Source: Cytobacillus dafuensis (GTDB taxonomy: Bacteria; Bacillota; Bacilli; Bacillales; Cytobacillaceae). From it: DNA of 64,000 nt. A program made the translations under genes and the position numbers. The stretch spans positions 600,001-664,000 of the forward strand of contig NZ_CP042593.1 in assembly GCF_007995155.1 (NCBI RefSeq), read 5' to 3'. Every line of letters starts with the position of its first letter. Position 1 is the stretch's first letter. This document shows, one piece after another, positions 53,022 to 62,035 of the stretch. The notes beneath the pieces were generated by a model, which saw only the letters and a list, made by a program, of their open reading frames with translations, did not search any database and was not told where the DNA came from.

Positions 53022-54125
53022 TCATGAGTTCAGCGAACTTTTGAGAGAGGCTTCTTTTTTCATTTCTTGGGTTACGTGAAGGTATACGTTTTTCGTAATC
53101 TGATCATTGGTATGACCAAGCCTGTCCATAATTTGTTCGAGTGATACACCTGCCTCAGCAAGAAGTGACGTATGAGTGTGTCTTAGACTATGCGGAGTCA
53201 AATCTTCATTTAGGCTAGCTATTCTAAGCAGCCTTTTCATTCGGTCTCGGACATTTTTAATTATGATGGGATAACCAAATTGTCGTTCCATTTTGGCAAA
53301 AATAAAATCGTGGTTAAAATAAATAGTACCTAACCGCTCTATTACCCTTTCTTGAACCTTTTTATGCTCCTTCAAAGCCTCTATCACCTCTTCGTCTACA
53401 ATGATTTTTCTTCTTGATTTTCTTGTCTTTGGAGTAACCAGTTGAAATTTAAGCGCATTGTTGCTTGGATTGTAATACGTTTTCGTGATGCTGATCGTGT
53501 GGTTCACGAAATCGACATCCTTCCACTTGAGTGCCACTAATTCACCAACTCGAATACCAGTATAGGAAAGAACCAGATACATCAAGTAATCGTGTTCCAA
53601 ACCATGTTCCTTGGCTGTATTTAAAAACAGGGCAAGCTCTTCTTTTTCAAGATACTTTGGAACTTCTTCTTCCTCTAATTGTTCAATGGTTTTCTTATCC
53701 TTCTTTACATAAGCAAACTCTGTCGGATCCTTTTTAATTAGCTCCAATTCTAATGCTTTTCGGAAAATCATTCTTCCTGTGTGGTTGACTCCATCCCTTG
53801 TACTGTCTGAATATCCTTGATCCTTTAGGTCATTTAGCGCATCTTGATACATTTTTCTGTTAATGTCCTTTAATTTTAGCTGTGAGAAATAGGGTAACAA
53901 CTTACTGATTTCGTGTTCTCGTACTCTGATGGTTCCGGGCTTTACATCTTTTGCTTCGCTGTAAACGGGAAGCCACTCTTTTGTAAAGTCGCTAAAAATT
54001 TTATCTGTTTCCTCTAAATATGTTCCTTGGTTTAATTCATGAATTAGAGTGGCAGCAAATTCTTCAGCTTTTTGCTTAGTATTAAACCCGCTTTTTACCT
54101 TTAGCTCTTGTAGAATTTTTTGCAT
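53022..54125 (-). CDS. Tyrosine recombinase / integrase
   Basis: 367 residues. A short N-terminal arm-binding part (KSGFNTKQKAEEFAATLIHE), a SAM-like core-binding domain (about 43-140) and the catalytic domain with R192 (YTGIRVGEL), K233 (VTPKTRK), H312 and R315 (HSLRHTH), H338 (RLGH) and Y348 (TKNVYLH). All catalytic residues are present, so it may be active. AAGGAGG stands seven bases before ATG 54125. Most relatives have about 30 more N-terminal residues. The tail SLKSSLNS differs from remnant 1, probably by a two-base insertion. It likely serves the groEL-end sites. Confidence 0.92.
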   Translation of the reverse strand: MQKILQELKVKSGFNTKQKAEEFAATLIHELNQGTYLEETDKIFSDFTKEWLPVYSEAKDVKPGTIRVREHEISKLLPYFSQLKLKDINRKMYQDALNDLKDQGYSDSTRDGVNHTGRMIFRKALELELIKKDPTEFAYVKKDKKTIEQLEEEEVPKYLEKEELALFLNTAKEHGLEHDYLMYLVLSYTGIRVGELVALKWKDVDFVNHTISITKTYYNPSNNALKFQLVTPKTRKSRRKIIVDEEVIEALKEHKKVQERVIERLGTIYFNHDFIFAKMERQFGYPIIIKNVRDRMKRLLRIASLNEDLTPHSLRHTHTSLLAEAGVSLEQIMDRLGHTNDQITKNVYLHVTQEMKKEASLKSSLNS

Positions 54126-54267
54126 GTTGTAACCTCCTTTGAAGAGTTCGGAAACTTGAAATGACTTCCTTTGAAACTCCATATGATTCACATATTTCAT
54201 AGATTTTATAAAGATCTAGTTTGATAGTTTGGACTTCACTAGGATTTTGCTCTTTGCTCATTGGCAA
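54082..54267 (-). CDS. Small helical protein overlapping the integrase start
   Basis: 61 residues, mostly charged helix (DLYKIYEICESYGVSKEVIS, then a basic tail RRLQHAKNSTRAKGKKRV). AGAGGAA precedes its start. The last 44 bp overlap the integrase gene in another frame, suggesting coupling. Position and basic tail would suit an excisionase-like or regulatory protein, but no helix-turn-helix is clear. Confidence 0.4.
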   Translation of the reverse strand: MPMSKEQNPSEVQTIKLDLYKIYEICESYGVSKEVISSFRTLQRRLQHAKNSTRAKGKKRV

Positions 54268-54295
54268 TTCCTCTTTCTTTAAATTTTGAGAAGAA

Positions 54296-54351
54296 AAAAC
54301 CGCAGCACATGATGATCTCCAGAATGGATAAAATCAAGTAACTGCGGTTTT
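54296..54351 (-). promoter_or_regulatory. Hairpin with ACCGCAG/CTGCGGT arms in the integrase leader
   Basis: AAAACCGCAG (54296-54305) pairs with CTGCGGTTTT (54342-54351) around 36 nt. On the minus strand it is followed by T-rich DNA just before the 61-residue gene, so it could attenuate the integrase operon. Confidence 0.45.
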
Positions 54352-54535
54352 CGCTTGTTGGTTACTGGATCTAGGTGAATTAATTTACCGGTAAAATTCA
54401 TGAATCATAATATCTTGTGATTTTGCAGACTTTAATAGATAACAAATATTTATTTGGATGAAATTTTTGGTAAAATAAACAGAGAGATGTCGAAATGTGA
54501 AGAATAATGAAATTATCGATAAAGAAGGTATTACA

Positions 54536-54862
54536 ATGCGTGATCCAAGAAGGATTAAAAGAGTATTATCATTGCTCCAGCAAATATGGGAATATCAGCC
54601 GGACGTACGTTTTAACCAACTCATTAGCAATTTACAGAGCCTATATTCGCAGCAACACGATAATTACGGAAGACGTGAAGTGTATAAGAAAGAGTTCATT
54701 GATTTAGAGAAGGCTTCATACTTGGATTTCTTTTTTCTTGAAGACGATAAGTGGGAAGAATTTTTAGCCTCTTATCTTTCTAGTATCGAAGAAGCAAAAG
54801 AACAGTGGCAAGAAAAGATAGATGACCAGATGATAAATGAGGGAAATTATTACAAAAGCTAA
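54536..54862 (+). CDS. DUF1040-like small protein upstream of the primase-RT
   Basis: 108 residues opening MRDPRRIKRVLSLLQQIWEY, then QPDVRFNQLISNLQSLY, which resembles the DUF1040/YihD-like family (MRDP-x-R-I ... D-x-R-x-x-Q-L-I). A negatively charged helical C-terminus follows. I start at ATG 54536, seven bases after AAGAAGGT; GTG 54497 upstream is weaker. It is 64 bp from the giant gene on the same strand and is a candidate accessory or antitoxin-like partner. Confidence 0.72.
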   Translation: MRDPRRIKRVLSLLQQIWEYQPDVRFNQLISNLQSLYSQQHDNYGRREVYKKEFIDLEKASYLDFFFLEDDKWEEFLASYLSSIEEAKEQWQEKIDDQMINEGNYYKS

Positions 54863-54926
54863 ATCAATAAAATTTTTTATTGAAAATATAGATGACAAAA
54901 GCAATAAGGTAGGAGGGATTATTTTA

Positions 54927-57900
54927 ATGACTAATGTAAATCTGTTGAGCAAAAAAATAGATAATAATAATTTAAAGGAAATCTCTAAAGTACTTGAAAG
55001 GAGATTCTTTTATAATAAAGAAGCTTACGGGAAACAACAATTTGATGATAATAGAGTTGTTGTATATAAAACTATATATAATAAAATTGATCCTAATGTA
55101 ATCAAAAATGCTATAGAAAATAAGCAAGCTATAATGGCCTATCAACAAAAATTCGATAAATTAAAATGGCTCTGCCTTGATTTTGATATAAAAAGCTCTG
55201 TACTTTACGAGGATTATAATTTTCATGAAGATAGCCTATATAAACCAATGTTAATAAATGACCTACATAAGATAATAGAGACATTACATAATTACAACAT
55301 AAAATACTTGCTTGAATACTCTGGTAATAGAGGATTTCACGTTTGGATTTTTTTGGATAAAGAAATTAATAAACAGTTGGGTAGCACCTTGCTAAATGGC
55401 ATATTAAGCCTTACTAAGTTTGATTATATTGATAAAAAAGACAGTCCTATTACAGTAGATAAGTTCCCTAAAAATAATAAACCAAAGGGAAATAAAATTG
55501 GTCTAGGTGTAAAAGTCCCTCTTTCCTATCACTTGAAAAGTAATTCATATTCGTATGTGATTGATGATTATAAAAACCTCTTTCCTCTTATTGAGATAAC
55601 AGAGAAATTCTTAATCGATCAAAAACTTCTAATTGAACAAGTGGAGCATAACTCTGTTGATCGCCTAATTGATATCTTAAATATAAATTCCTTAGAGGAA
55701 ACTAAAGAGTTTGATAGAGTTACGGGGAAAACAGAAAGACAGTTTCATTTAAATCAAATAATTAAAATGTTATCGAAATGTAAAGTTTACGAGTATATAT
55801 TCTCTAAAGATATTAATCAGTTAACAGAGCTTGACCGCACAGTGCTTGTTGGGACAATAGTTAGATTAAAAACAAAAGATAACATAGCCTTTGGAAAGGA
55901 TTTGTTAATCGAGTATTTTTCACGTGATGCTGATATATATAACGAAGAAATTACGAAAGAAAAGCTTTTTTTAATGGAAAACTATTTTCCTCCTTCATTA
56001 ACCTATTTGCAAAATAAATATAATATAAAATGCAATTATTGCGAATCGCAATCAATATCTAATGTACTTGAGCTATTAGATGATATTGAAATTGAAACCA
56101 AGTCACAAAATTTAGATATCCTAAAATGGGTAATAAAGTCAGAGAAAAAATATTTAACTCAAAATGATGAAATACCTCTAAACTATGTATATGATAGTTT
56201 AGATAGCCTTAATGAAGAAAAACTTTCTCATTTGCTGGAAGAAATAAAGTTCGGAAAATTCCCTAATATCACTTTTAACAAATTTATTCGGAACGAAGAA
56301 GATAAAGAAAGGATTTTATTTGGTTTATCAGCAAGAGATCGTGTACTTACGACTGCAATTATGTTCGAAATAAACAAAATATTATATGGAGAGTTTAGTT
56401 CAAGTAATTCATATAGTTATAGGCTAAATTATGATTTTAAAAAAAATGATATATTTGTTAACTGGAATACGCTCTGGTTAAATTATGTAAAGGATATTGA
56501 GGATAAGATTTTAAACGAAGCATACGATAATTATTATATTCTTAAATTGGATATAAAGAGTTTCTACGAAGAAATTAATCAAGTTTTTTTGAGAGAAATG
56601 TTGTATAGTAAACCAACTCCAATGGTAGAACTAGTGTTAAGAAATTTAAATACTACTGAAAAAAAATTTTATATTAATATGTGTGAGTATTTAATCTATG
56701 CTGCTGAAAGAACCTCAGAAAAAGGCGTACCACAAGGACCAGCTTTTGCTCGTTATTTAGCAGAAATATATTTGTCTTCTTTGGACCGACTTATTAACAG
56801 TAAGCTAATAGAAGGATTCGAACATTATTTTAGGTATGTAGATGATTTGGTAATAGTTCTTGAAACCAAAGAGAAAGCTGAAGAATTATTTAATTTGATT
56901 AAAACTCATTTAGGGACAAGGGACCTAGAATTAAATCACAAGGTAAAGAAAGGATACGTTTCGGACTTAAAGTATGATGTAATAAGTCAGGATTTAGAGA
57001 AGTATTTTATTGATGGTATAGATGAGGCAACTGCACCTAAGAAAGTAATTGATAAGGCAATTACCCTATTAAACAAGATGTTTAGAAACCAAGAAGAAAA
57101 CATTAACATAAAGCATTTGCCCTTTTTTTTAACACATTTAATTAATAATGACTACATACAATCAAAACTTGAAGAAATAATATTAGAGATTACAAGTAGT
57201 ATTATAGGTAGAGGTAGTTTGTTTAAGCATTTTTATAAAAATATAATTTTTGGTAACCTTGAAAAAGTAGATTTGAAATTTTATGACCATATTTATGGGT
57301 TATCTAGAGCAAATTTCATCAATGAGTTATCAAGAAATATCGAAAAAGTACCAATAGTGACAATTGAACAAATATTGAAGTATTATGTAAATGAAGAATT
57401 GGAACCATACGAGAAGATAGAATTATACAGAGTAATCTTAAAAAGTGGATGTAATTTAAGAATCATCTATGATGAACAGGATTTGGATATTTTTATAATG
57501 TTGTTGCAACACACTAAAGCTATTAAATGGGATCAAGATTTATTAAATCAGATTCTTAAATATCTCCAGAGTATTGAAGATAAAATTAATATTCTCAAAA
57601 TCATGGATAAAATACTTACTAATTCTCATGAATTAGATGATAATACGAGACTAGTTGAAACTCTTTATATTACTTTATCTGAGCATGCTCAGTATGTATA
57701 TAAAGATCATATAAAACAATTAATATTTAATTTAATTGCGTACCTTTCTTTGTATATTGATGAAAATAAGATCATTGAAATTTGGTGCAACTTTCACAAT
57801 CTATATCAAATGACAGTGGAATCAATTAGTACTCAGGAATGGTATAACTACGAAAAACTTATAAATAAGAACCAAATCAAAGATGGGTCTGTAATTTTTA

Positions 57901-60263
57901 TTCTAACTAGGATCTTTAAGAAAGAAGGTATAGATCTTAACCTAGGTACAAATAAAACCGAGGAAGATTATGCTTTATATTTATTTCTTTATTTATTTGA
58001 AAATAAGGAATTTAGTGGTAGAGAAGAAATGAAGCATAAGGTAAGGGAGATTACTAAAGATAAAAATATACAGTTTCTTGATTGGTGTCTGAGCGAAGAT
58101 TCTAGATATTTCCCAAATGATGAGACCGCAATAAAAAACATTCGTTATAATAACCGAATAGTAATGATGAAAAATAATGAACTGTTAGTCCGAGGAAGAC
58201 CTGAAATATTTGTAGACTATAGTGAAAGTATTATTGAATCTGAAAGTTGGTATGACAATAGTCAATATAAATTTATGAAATTAAATATCCAAGAAAGATT
58301 AATGAACTTGGAAGAAAAAATAAATTCTATGAATTTGTTTAAGGCACTTGATTTTGTTCTTAAAGTTAAAAGTGAAAGTGAATTTAATGGTAAGTACGTT
58401 AATGTATTTGAGAGAGGTGCTTTTATAGAGTCAAATAATTCATTGAACCTTACATTTAGTAAATATGATAAGGTTTTGGTTTTAGAAAAATCAGAGCCAA
58501 TTTTAAATAATAAAGTTAAATTTACAGACGAATTAATTAATACTCTTTTAAAAGCAAGAATTGCTCCGTTGTCTTATACATTTGGTCCATTAGAATATCA
58601 CATAAATGTTAATGACTTTAAGGATGATTTTATACCTAAAAGCATAACTAATAATGAAGAAATAATTGTTTACTTAGAAATTTTTAATAATAATTTAGAA
58701 AAATATCTATTAACAGAAGGAGAAAATATTTATTCAATAGAGCTTTCAAAACTAATGAGTATTAGAGATTATGTAAATACAATTGAGAATAAAAAGAACC
58801 TTATATCAGATATAAGAACTAAAATACAAATAAATAGGTCTTCAAGTAACATCAAAATCCTAAATTTATATAATTCTCTTTACAAGAATAATACATTTGA
58901 GAAGCATCTAATCTATTCAGCTAGTAAAGTTAACGTAAATTCTTTAACTCAAGTTATAAATGATATTATAGGATCTATAAAGTCCAACATGGAGTTCGAC
59001 GATATAAACTTTATTGTTGATTTCTTAATAAAAGAATTGGCGAAAGTAACCAAATTATCTACTGATATTACTCAGCTTAATTTTGTTGAAATAGAAAGGC
59101 ATATTAATGACGAGTCATTAATTAAAATCTCTAAGATAGATTTTCCAATTGAAGACATATCTTTTTATGAATTCGGTTCTAATGAAGACCAAAAAGAACT
59201 TACATCGAAAGAAATTTACAGGCTATTAGATTTAAATTATCTCTATTTTGATGGGAATTTATTAGTTGCTTTACCAAATGCTTTAGGTAAGACAATAGAA
59301 ATTATAGAAAATAAAAAAGGTAACTACGATAAAAAAAATCTTGTTATAAATGCAACCATTAGAAATACAGATTATTATTTAGAGGCCTTGGATGTTATAA
59401 GACTACAAAGCGATGTTTCAAGAAATGAAGCCGACAGAAGATTAAATACATTTTTATTAGACGTTGAATCTAAATATTATGAATCGATTCTAAAAGTAGT
59501 ATCATCCTATAGATGTTTTACCGAGGAAGATATGAAATCGTTTGTAGATATAATTAAGGAAAAGGTTGATCATAGTAATGGTAATGATTGTTTCTTCCCT
59601 TTAAAATCAAAAAATGATGATAATGGTTTGCATCAAATATTATATTTAAGATATAAAGAAACATTCGAGAGAGATACAATTTATGAGAAAAGAATTAACG
59701 GTGACATCGATAAGTTAAAAAAGCAAAACAAATTTGATGAATTAATACTGATTTCTGATTTGGGATTAAGTGGTAGTCAATTGAAAAATACATTAAATAG
59801 TTATATATCTGTAACGAAAGGGAAGAATCTTAAAAAAGGCTTTCATACTATAAAAGATGGTGGCATCTTTAAAGATAATTTACTTAATTCAAGTCAAATT
59901 ACGTTTCTTAATTGTATCTATACGGATACTTTCAGGGAAACAGTAATTGAATATTTTATTAATGAGTTAGGTTATCCCGGTAAACTCAATTTTATAGGTA
60001 TAGAAATCTCTTTTAAGGAACATTTATTTAATACAAAGGTAAAGAATAAACGCCATAAAGATTTATTTATTGAATTTGTAAAAAAGTATTATTCTGCAGA
60101 AAATCTAAGGGTACAAGGAAAGTGTTATTTCGAGTATTTAGAACAAATTGAGAAGGCAGACACAAGAAATATGCTTATTGCAAGGTATAAGAGTATGCCT
60201 AAGTATCATAATGTTGTATTTACAAAAAATACCTCATTGCTAAAGTATAGAGATGATCAATAG
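54927..60263 (+). CDS. Primase - reverse transcriptase - PRTase-like fusion protein (UG/DRT-type defence candidate)
   Basis: 1778 residues, strongly AT-rich. Residues about 80-145 are an archaeo-eukaryotic primase core: metal motif WLCLDFDIK (D85, D87) and SGNRGFHVWIF (S132, H138), with a CNYC pair at 369-372. Residues about 465-700 are a reverse transcriptase: motif A LKLDIKSFYEEI (D542), motif B KGVPQGPAFARYLAEIYL (599-616), motif C FRYVDDLVI (YVDD 637-640). About 700-1590 is long and helical without recognised domains. Near 1606, LILISDLGLSGSQLKNTL resembles a phosphoribosyltransferase PRPP loop. Start ATG 54927 follows AGGAGG by ten bases; the frame opens earlier at 54837 inside the upstream gene. 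No intron RNA, maturase or endonuclease domain is seen, so a defence RT is more likely than a group II intron. Confidence 0.85.
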   Translation: MTNVNLLSKKIDNNNLKEISKVLERRFFYNKEAYGKQQFDDNRVVVYKTIYNKIDPNVIKNAIENKQAIMAYQQKFDKLKWLCLDFDIKSSVLYEDYNFHEDSLYKPMLINDLHKIIETLHNYNIKYLLEYSGNRGFHVWIFLDKEINKQLGSTLLNGILSLTKFDYIDKKDSPITVDKFPKNNKPKGNKIGLGVKVPLSYHLKSNSYSYVIDDYKNLFPLIEITEKFLIDQKLLIEQVEHNSVDRLIDILNINSLEETKEFDRVTGKTERQFHLNQIIKMLSKCKVYEYIFSKDINQLTELDRTVLVGTIVRLKTKDNIAFGKDLLIEYFSRDADIYNEEITKEKLFLMENYFPPSLTYLQNKYNIKCNYCESQSISNVLELLDDIEIETKSQNLDILKWVIKSEKKYLTQNDEIPLNYVYDSLDSLNEEKLSHLLEEIKFGKFPNITFNKFIRNEEDKERILFGLSARDRVLTTAIMFEINKILYGEFSSSNSYSYRLNYDFKKNDIFVNWNTLWLNYVKDIEDKILNEAYDNYYILKLDIKSFYEEINQVFLREMLYSKPTPMVELVLRNLNTTEKKFYINMCEYLIYAAERTSEKGVPQGPAFARYLAEIYLSSLDRLINSKLIEGFEHYFRYVDDLVIVLETKEKAEELFNLIKTHLGTRDLELNHKVKKGYVSDLKYDVISQDLEKYFIDGIDEATAPKKVIDKAITLLNKMFRNQEENINIKHLPFFLTHLINNDYIQSKLEEIILEITSSIIGRGSLFKHFYKNIIFGNLEKVDLKFYDHIYGLSRANFINELSRNIEKVPIVTIEQILKYYVNEELEPYEKIELYRVILKSGCNLRIIYDEQDLDIFIMLLQHTKAIKWDQDLLNQILKYLQSIEDKINILKIMDKILTNSHELDDNTRLVETLYITLSEHAQYVYKDHIKQLIFNLIAYLSLYIDENKIIEIWCNFHNLYQMTVESISTQEWYNYEKLINKNQIKDGSVIFILTRIFKKEGIDLNLGTNKTEEDYALYLFLYLFENKEFSGREEMKHKVREITKDKNIQFLDWCLSEDSRYFPNDETAIKNIRYNNRIVMMKNNELLVRGRPEIFVDYSESIIESESWYDNSQYKFMKLNIQERLMNLEEKINSMNLFKALDFVLKVKSESEFNGKYVNVFERGAFIESNNSLNLTFSKYDKVLVLEKSEPILNNKVKFTDELINTLLKARIAPLSYTFGPLEYHINVNDFKDDFIPKSITNNEEIIVYLEIFNNNLEKYLLTEGENIYSIELSKLMSIRDYVNTIENKKNLISDIRTKIQINRSSSNIKILNLYNSLYKNNTFEKHLIYSASKVNVNSLTQVINDIIGSIKSNMEFDDINFIVDFLIKELAKVTKLSTDITQLNFVEIERHINDESLIKISKIDFPIEDISFYEFGSNEDQKELTSKEIYRLLDLNYLYFDGNLLVALPNALGKTIEIIENKKGNYDKKNLVINATIRNTDYYLEALDVIRLQSDVSRNEADRRLNTFLLDVESKYYESILKVVSSYRCFTEEDMKSFVDIIKEKVDHSNGNDCFFPLKSKNDDNGLHQILYLRYKETFERDTIYEKRINGDIDKLKKQNKFDELILISDLGLSGSQLKNTLNSYISVTKGKNLKKGFHTIKDGGIFKDNLLNSSQITFLNCIYTDTFRETVIEYFINELGYPGKLNFIGIEISFKEHLFNTKVKNKRHKDLFIEFVKKYYSAENLRVQGKCYFEYLEQIEKADTRNMLIARYKSMPKYHNVVFTKNTSLLKYRDDQ

Positions 60264-60338
60264 GAAAGGTTGGAATATTTCCGAAAATATACTTAATGCC
60301 CAAGGGGATTATTTACATCGTTTTCACACAACCACACC

Positions 60339-60370
60339 AGAAACCCTTATAAAATAAGGGTTTCTATCCC
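60339..60370 (+). terminator. Terminator after the primase-RT gene
   Basis: AGAAACCCTTA/TAAGGGTTTCT perfect stem, loop TAAAA; the T-tract is weak (ATCCC), so termination may be partial. Confidence 0.65.
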
Positions 60371-60428
60371 ATTTATATCCCGACCACCAGTATCTTCAGA
60401 AAATGCTTGATTTTCTTCTTTTGAAAAA

Positions 60429-60464
60429 ATAAGACACCATTAAAAATAAGGTGTCTTATCTTTG
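60429..60464. terminator. Second hairpin downstream of the primase-RT gene
   Basis: ATAAGACACC/GGTGTCTTAT stem around ATTAAAAATAA, followed by CTTTG on plus. Confidence 0.65.
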
Positions 60465-60598
60465 ACTTACAGATTGAACTAACAATATTTAAGTTATGTA
60501 ATTTAGGATAGATACATACTTTTACTTAGATATCTTTATAAGCACTTTTTCCTGCATTCTTTTAATTTCATTGCCAAATATTCGGACTAAAGAGGAAT

Positions 60599-60961
60599 AT
60601 GCTCTTTTGGCATCAAACTAAAAAAATACATGGAATTAGGGGAGAAAAAGATCCTTATGGAAGTAAACTAAGATGGAAAACAACATATATCTGTGAAGAA
60701 TGAGATGAAGTTTGGGTTGCTAATTTTTGTAGTTCTTGTTCGTATGATAACAGAGGATTGAGAAATATGGTGATTAATGGGAAAAAACACAGATATCCAA
60801 GGCCTCTATATAAATATCCAGCCAATAATTTTAATATACAGGTTGAGGATAACTGGGATGTTCATTGTCCTACGTGCAATAAAACGGCTAACTATAGGAT
60901 AAATTTTATTACAAAAGATGATATTCTAAAAGGAACAATTATATTAGGTAAAAATCCTTAA
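60599..60961 (+). pseudogene. Zinc-ribbon protein interrupted by an in-frame TGA
   Basis: About 120 codons: MLFWHQTKKIHGIRGEKDPY, then KTTYICEE, TGA at 60701, then DEVWVANFCSSCSYDNRGLR and VHCPTCNKTANYR. Cys pairs on both sides of the stop (C-x-x-C twice) show that it was one zinc-binding protein. Lies between the defence candidate and a bare right arm, so it was probably the last gene of that island. Confidence 0.65.
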
Positions 60962-61063
60962 TGATAAAAAATTGCAACACCTGAATATTTACGCATATAA
61001 ACCGTGTAAATTCATAGTTGTTAAAAAAGTTAATGGTTATTTAAAATACCTGAAACTAATGGC

Positions 61064-61197
61064 TAACATTTTGCTAAAGCAATCCTTTAAAAAAAATGGT
61101 AAATCTCCGTTAAAGATGTTACAGCTAAAAACATCCAAAACGTTGATTTACCGCACTTTTTGCACTTGAAGTTAACAATATTACATTCTAGCAGACT
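61064..61197. repeat. Right arm without attachment core
   Basis: GCTAACATTTTGCTAAAGC, GGTAAATCTCCGTTAAAG, AAAACATCCAAAACGTTG, ACCGCACTTTTTGCACTTG and CTAGCAGACTAC match 63627-63757 closely, but where gggcggcatgatg should follow the sequence is aaaacattaa. It marks a former island end whose core was lost. Confidence 0.8.
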
Positions 61198-61322
61198 ACA
61201 AAACATTAATTTCTATCAAGAAAATATATGTAGTGGAAGTATTTAATTCGTGATAGTTGTATACACCTAGTGGACACTCATAGAAGGGCAGGCACGAAGG
61301 CTCACTGCTCTTTTTGTTGTTG

Positions 61323-61796
61323 TTATTTTTGCTTTTCGAGCTTAACCGTTGTAGTTGTCCCCATAGCAGAAGCCTCATAACTTAATACGCCGTTTTGATA
61401 TGTCATAGTTTTAGTATCATCACTTGAAGCAAGTAAAGCATTTTCAGTTATACTATGGTCATTTTTTGAATCCCATTTATAGGGCGCGTCAGTAGTTGTT
61501 GGAGCGACAAAAGAGCCAGCCCAATAAAGTGATTTTGTATCGCCTTTATCACTTACCCAATAAATTTCAATCGTATCACCGCTTATTGTAGCAGCTTGAT
61601 AAGATTCATCAGACTTGCTATTCGCTTGTTTCCATTCGCCCGTCAAGTCAGGTATTTGCTTTTCGGGAGCTTTGCTTTCAGTTGCATTTGTAGGGGGGGT
61701 GCCGCCGTTTCCCGAACTCTTCAGCGTGGAGCTACACCCCGTAAATAGGATCATGAGCAGAGCCATGCAAGAGGTAATAATTGCCGTTTTTTTCAC
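61323..61796 (-). CDS. Small lipoprotein
   Basis: 157 residues. Signal about 1-22 with lipobox FTGC; then a Ser/Thr/Pro-rich linker and a domain DLTGEWKQANSKSDESYQAA through TIEIYWVSDKGDTKSLYWAG, a lipocalin/beta-barrel-like fold seen in small Bacillus lipoproteins. Function unknown. GTG 61796 has AGGAGG nine bases before it, so the longer upstream frame is not used. Confidence 0.8.
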   Translation of the reverse strand: MKKTAIITSCMALLMILFTGCSSTLKSSGNGGTPPTNATESKAPEKQIPDLTGEWKQANSKSDESYQAATISGDTIEIYWVSDKGDTKSLYWAGSFVAPTTTDAPYKWDSKNDHSITENALLASSDDTKTMTYQNGVLSYEASAMGTTTTVKLEKQK

Positions 61797-61809
61797 TTTC
61801 GTTATCCTC

Positions 61810-61992
61810 CTAATTTTGATTTCTGTAGTAATCTTCAGACTCGTAAATGTTCGAACTTGAAATGCTATTTTTATGCCCACATTCCGTACATTGCCAGATA
61901 TATTTATGGTCATCAAAGCCTGACTGACCATTTAGGTATGAATTGCAACGGTCACACCTGCAATCAACATCAGGGAATCTTTCATTCTTAAG
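61810..61992 (-). pseudogene. Zinc-ribbon protein without a usable start codon
   Basis: 60 codons: FPDVDCRCDRCNSYLNGQSG and YIWQCTECGHKNSISSSNIY give two Cys-x-x-Cys knuckles of a zinc ribbon. AAAGGTGATT lies at ribosome-site distance from codon CTT at 61992, where a start codon is expected; no ATG, GTG or TTG is in frame. Either the start was mutated or it is very unusual. Confidence 0.5.
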
Positions 61993-62035
61993 CTATAATC
62001 ACCTTTCCGATAATCTGTAAGAATCAAATAGTCTA

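Noticed and set aside
54837..54926. Longer start for the primase-RT protein
   Set aside because: It overlaps the upstream gene and has no ribosome site; ATG 54927 has AGGAGG.
54927..60263. Group II intron or retron
   Set aside because: No maturase or HNH domain, no intron RNA domain V/VI pattern, no msr/msd-like repeats; the RT is fused to a primase.
60599..60961. Selenocysteine at the internal TGA
   Set aside because: No SECIS-like hairpin follows it directly and the gene lies in a decayed island end.
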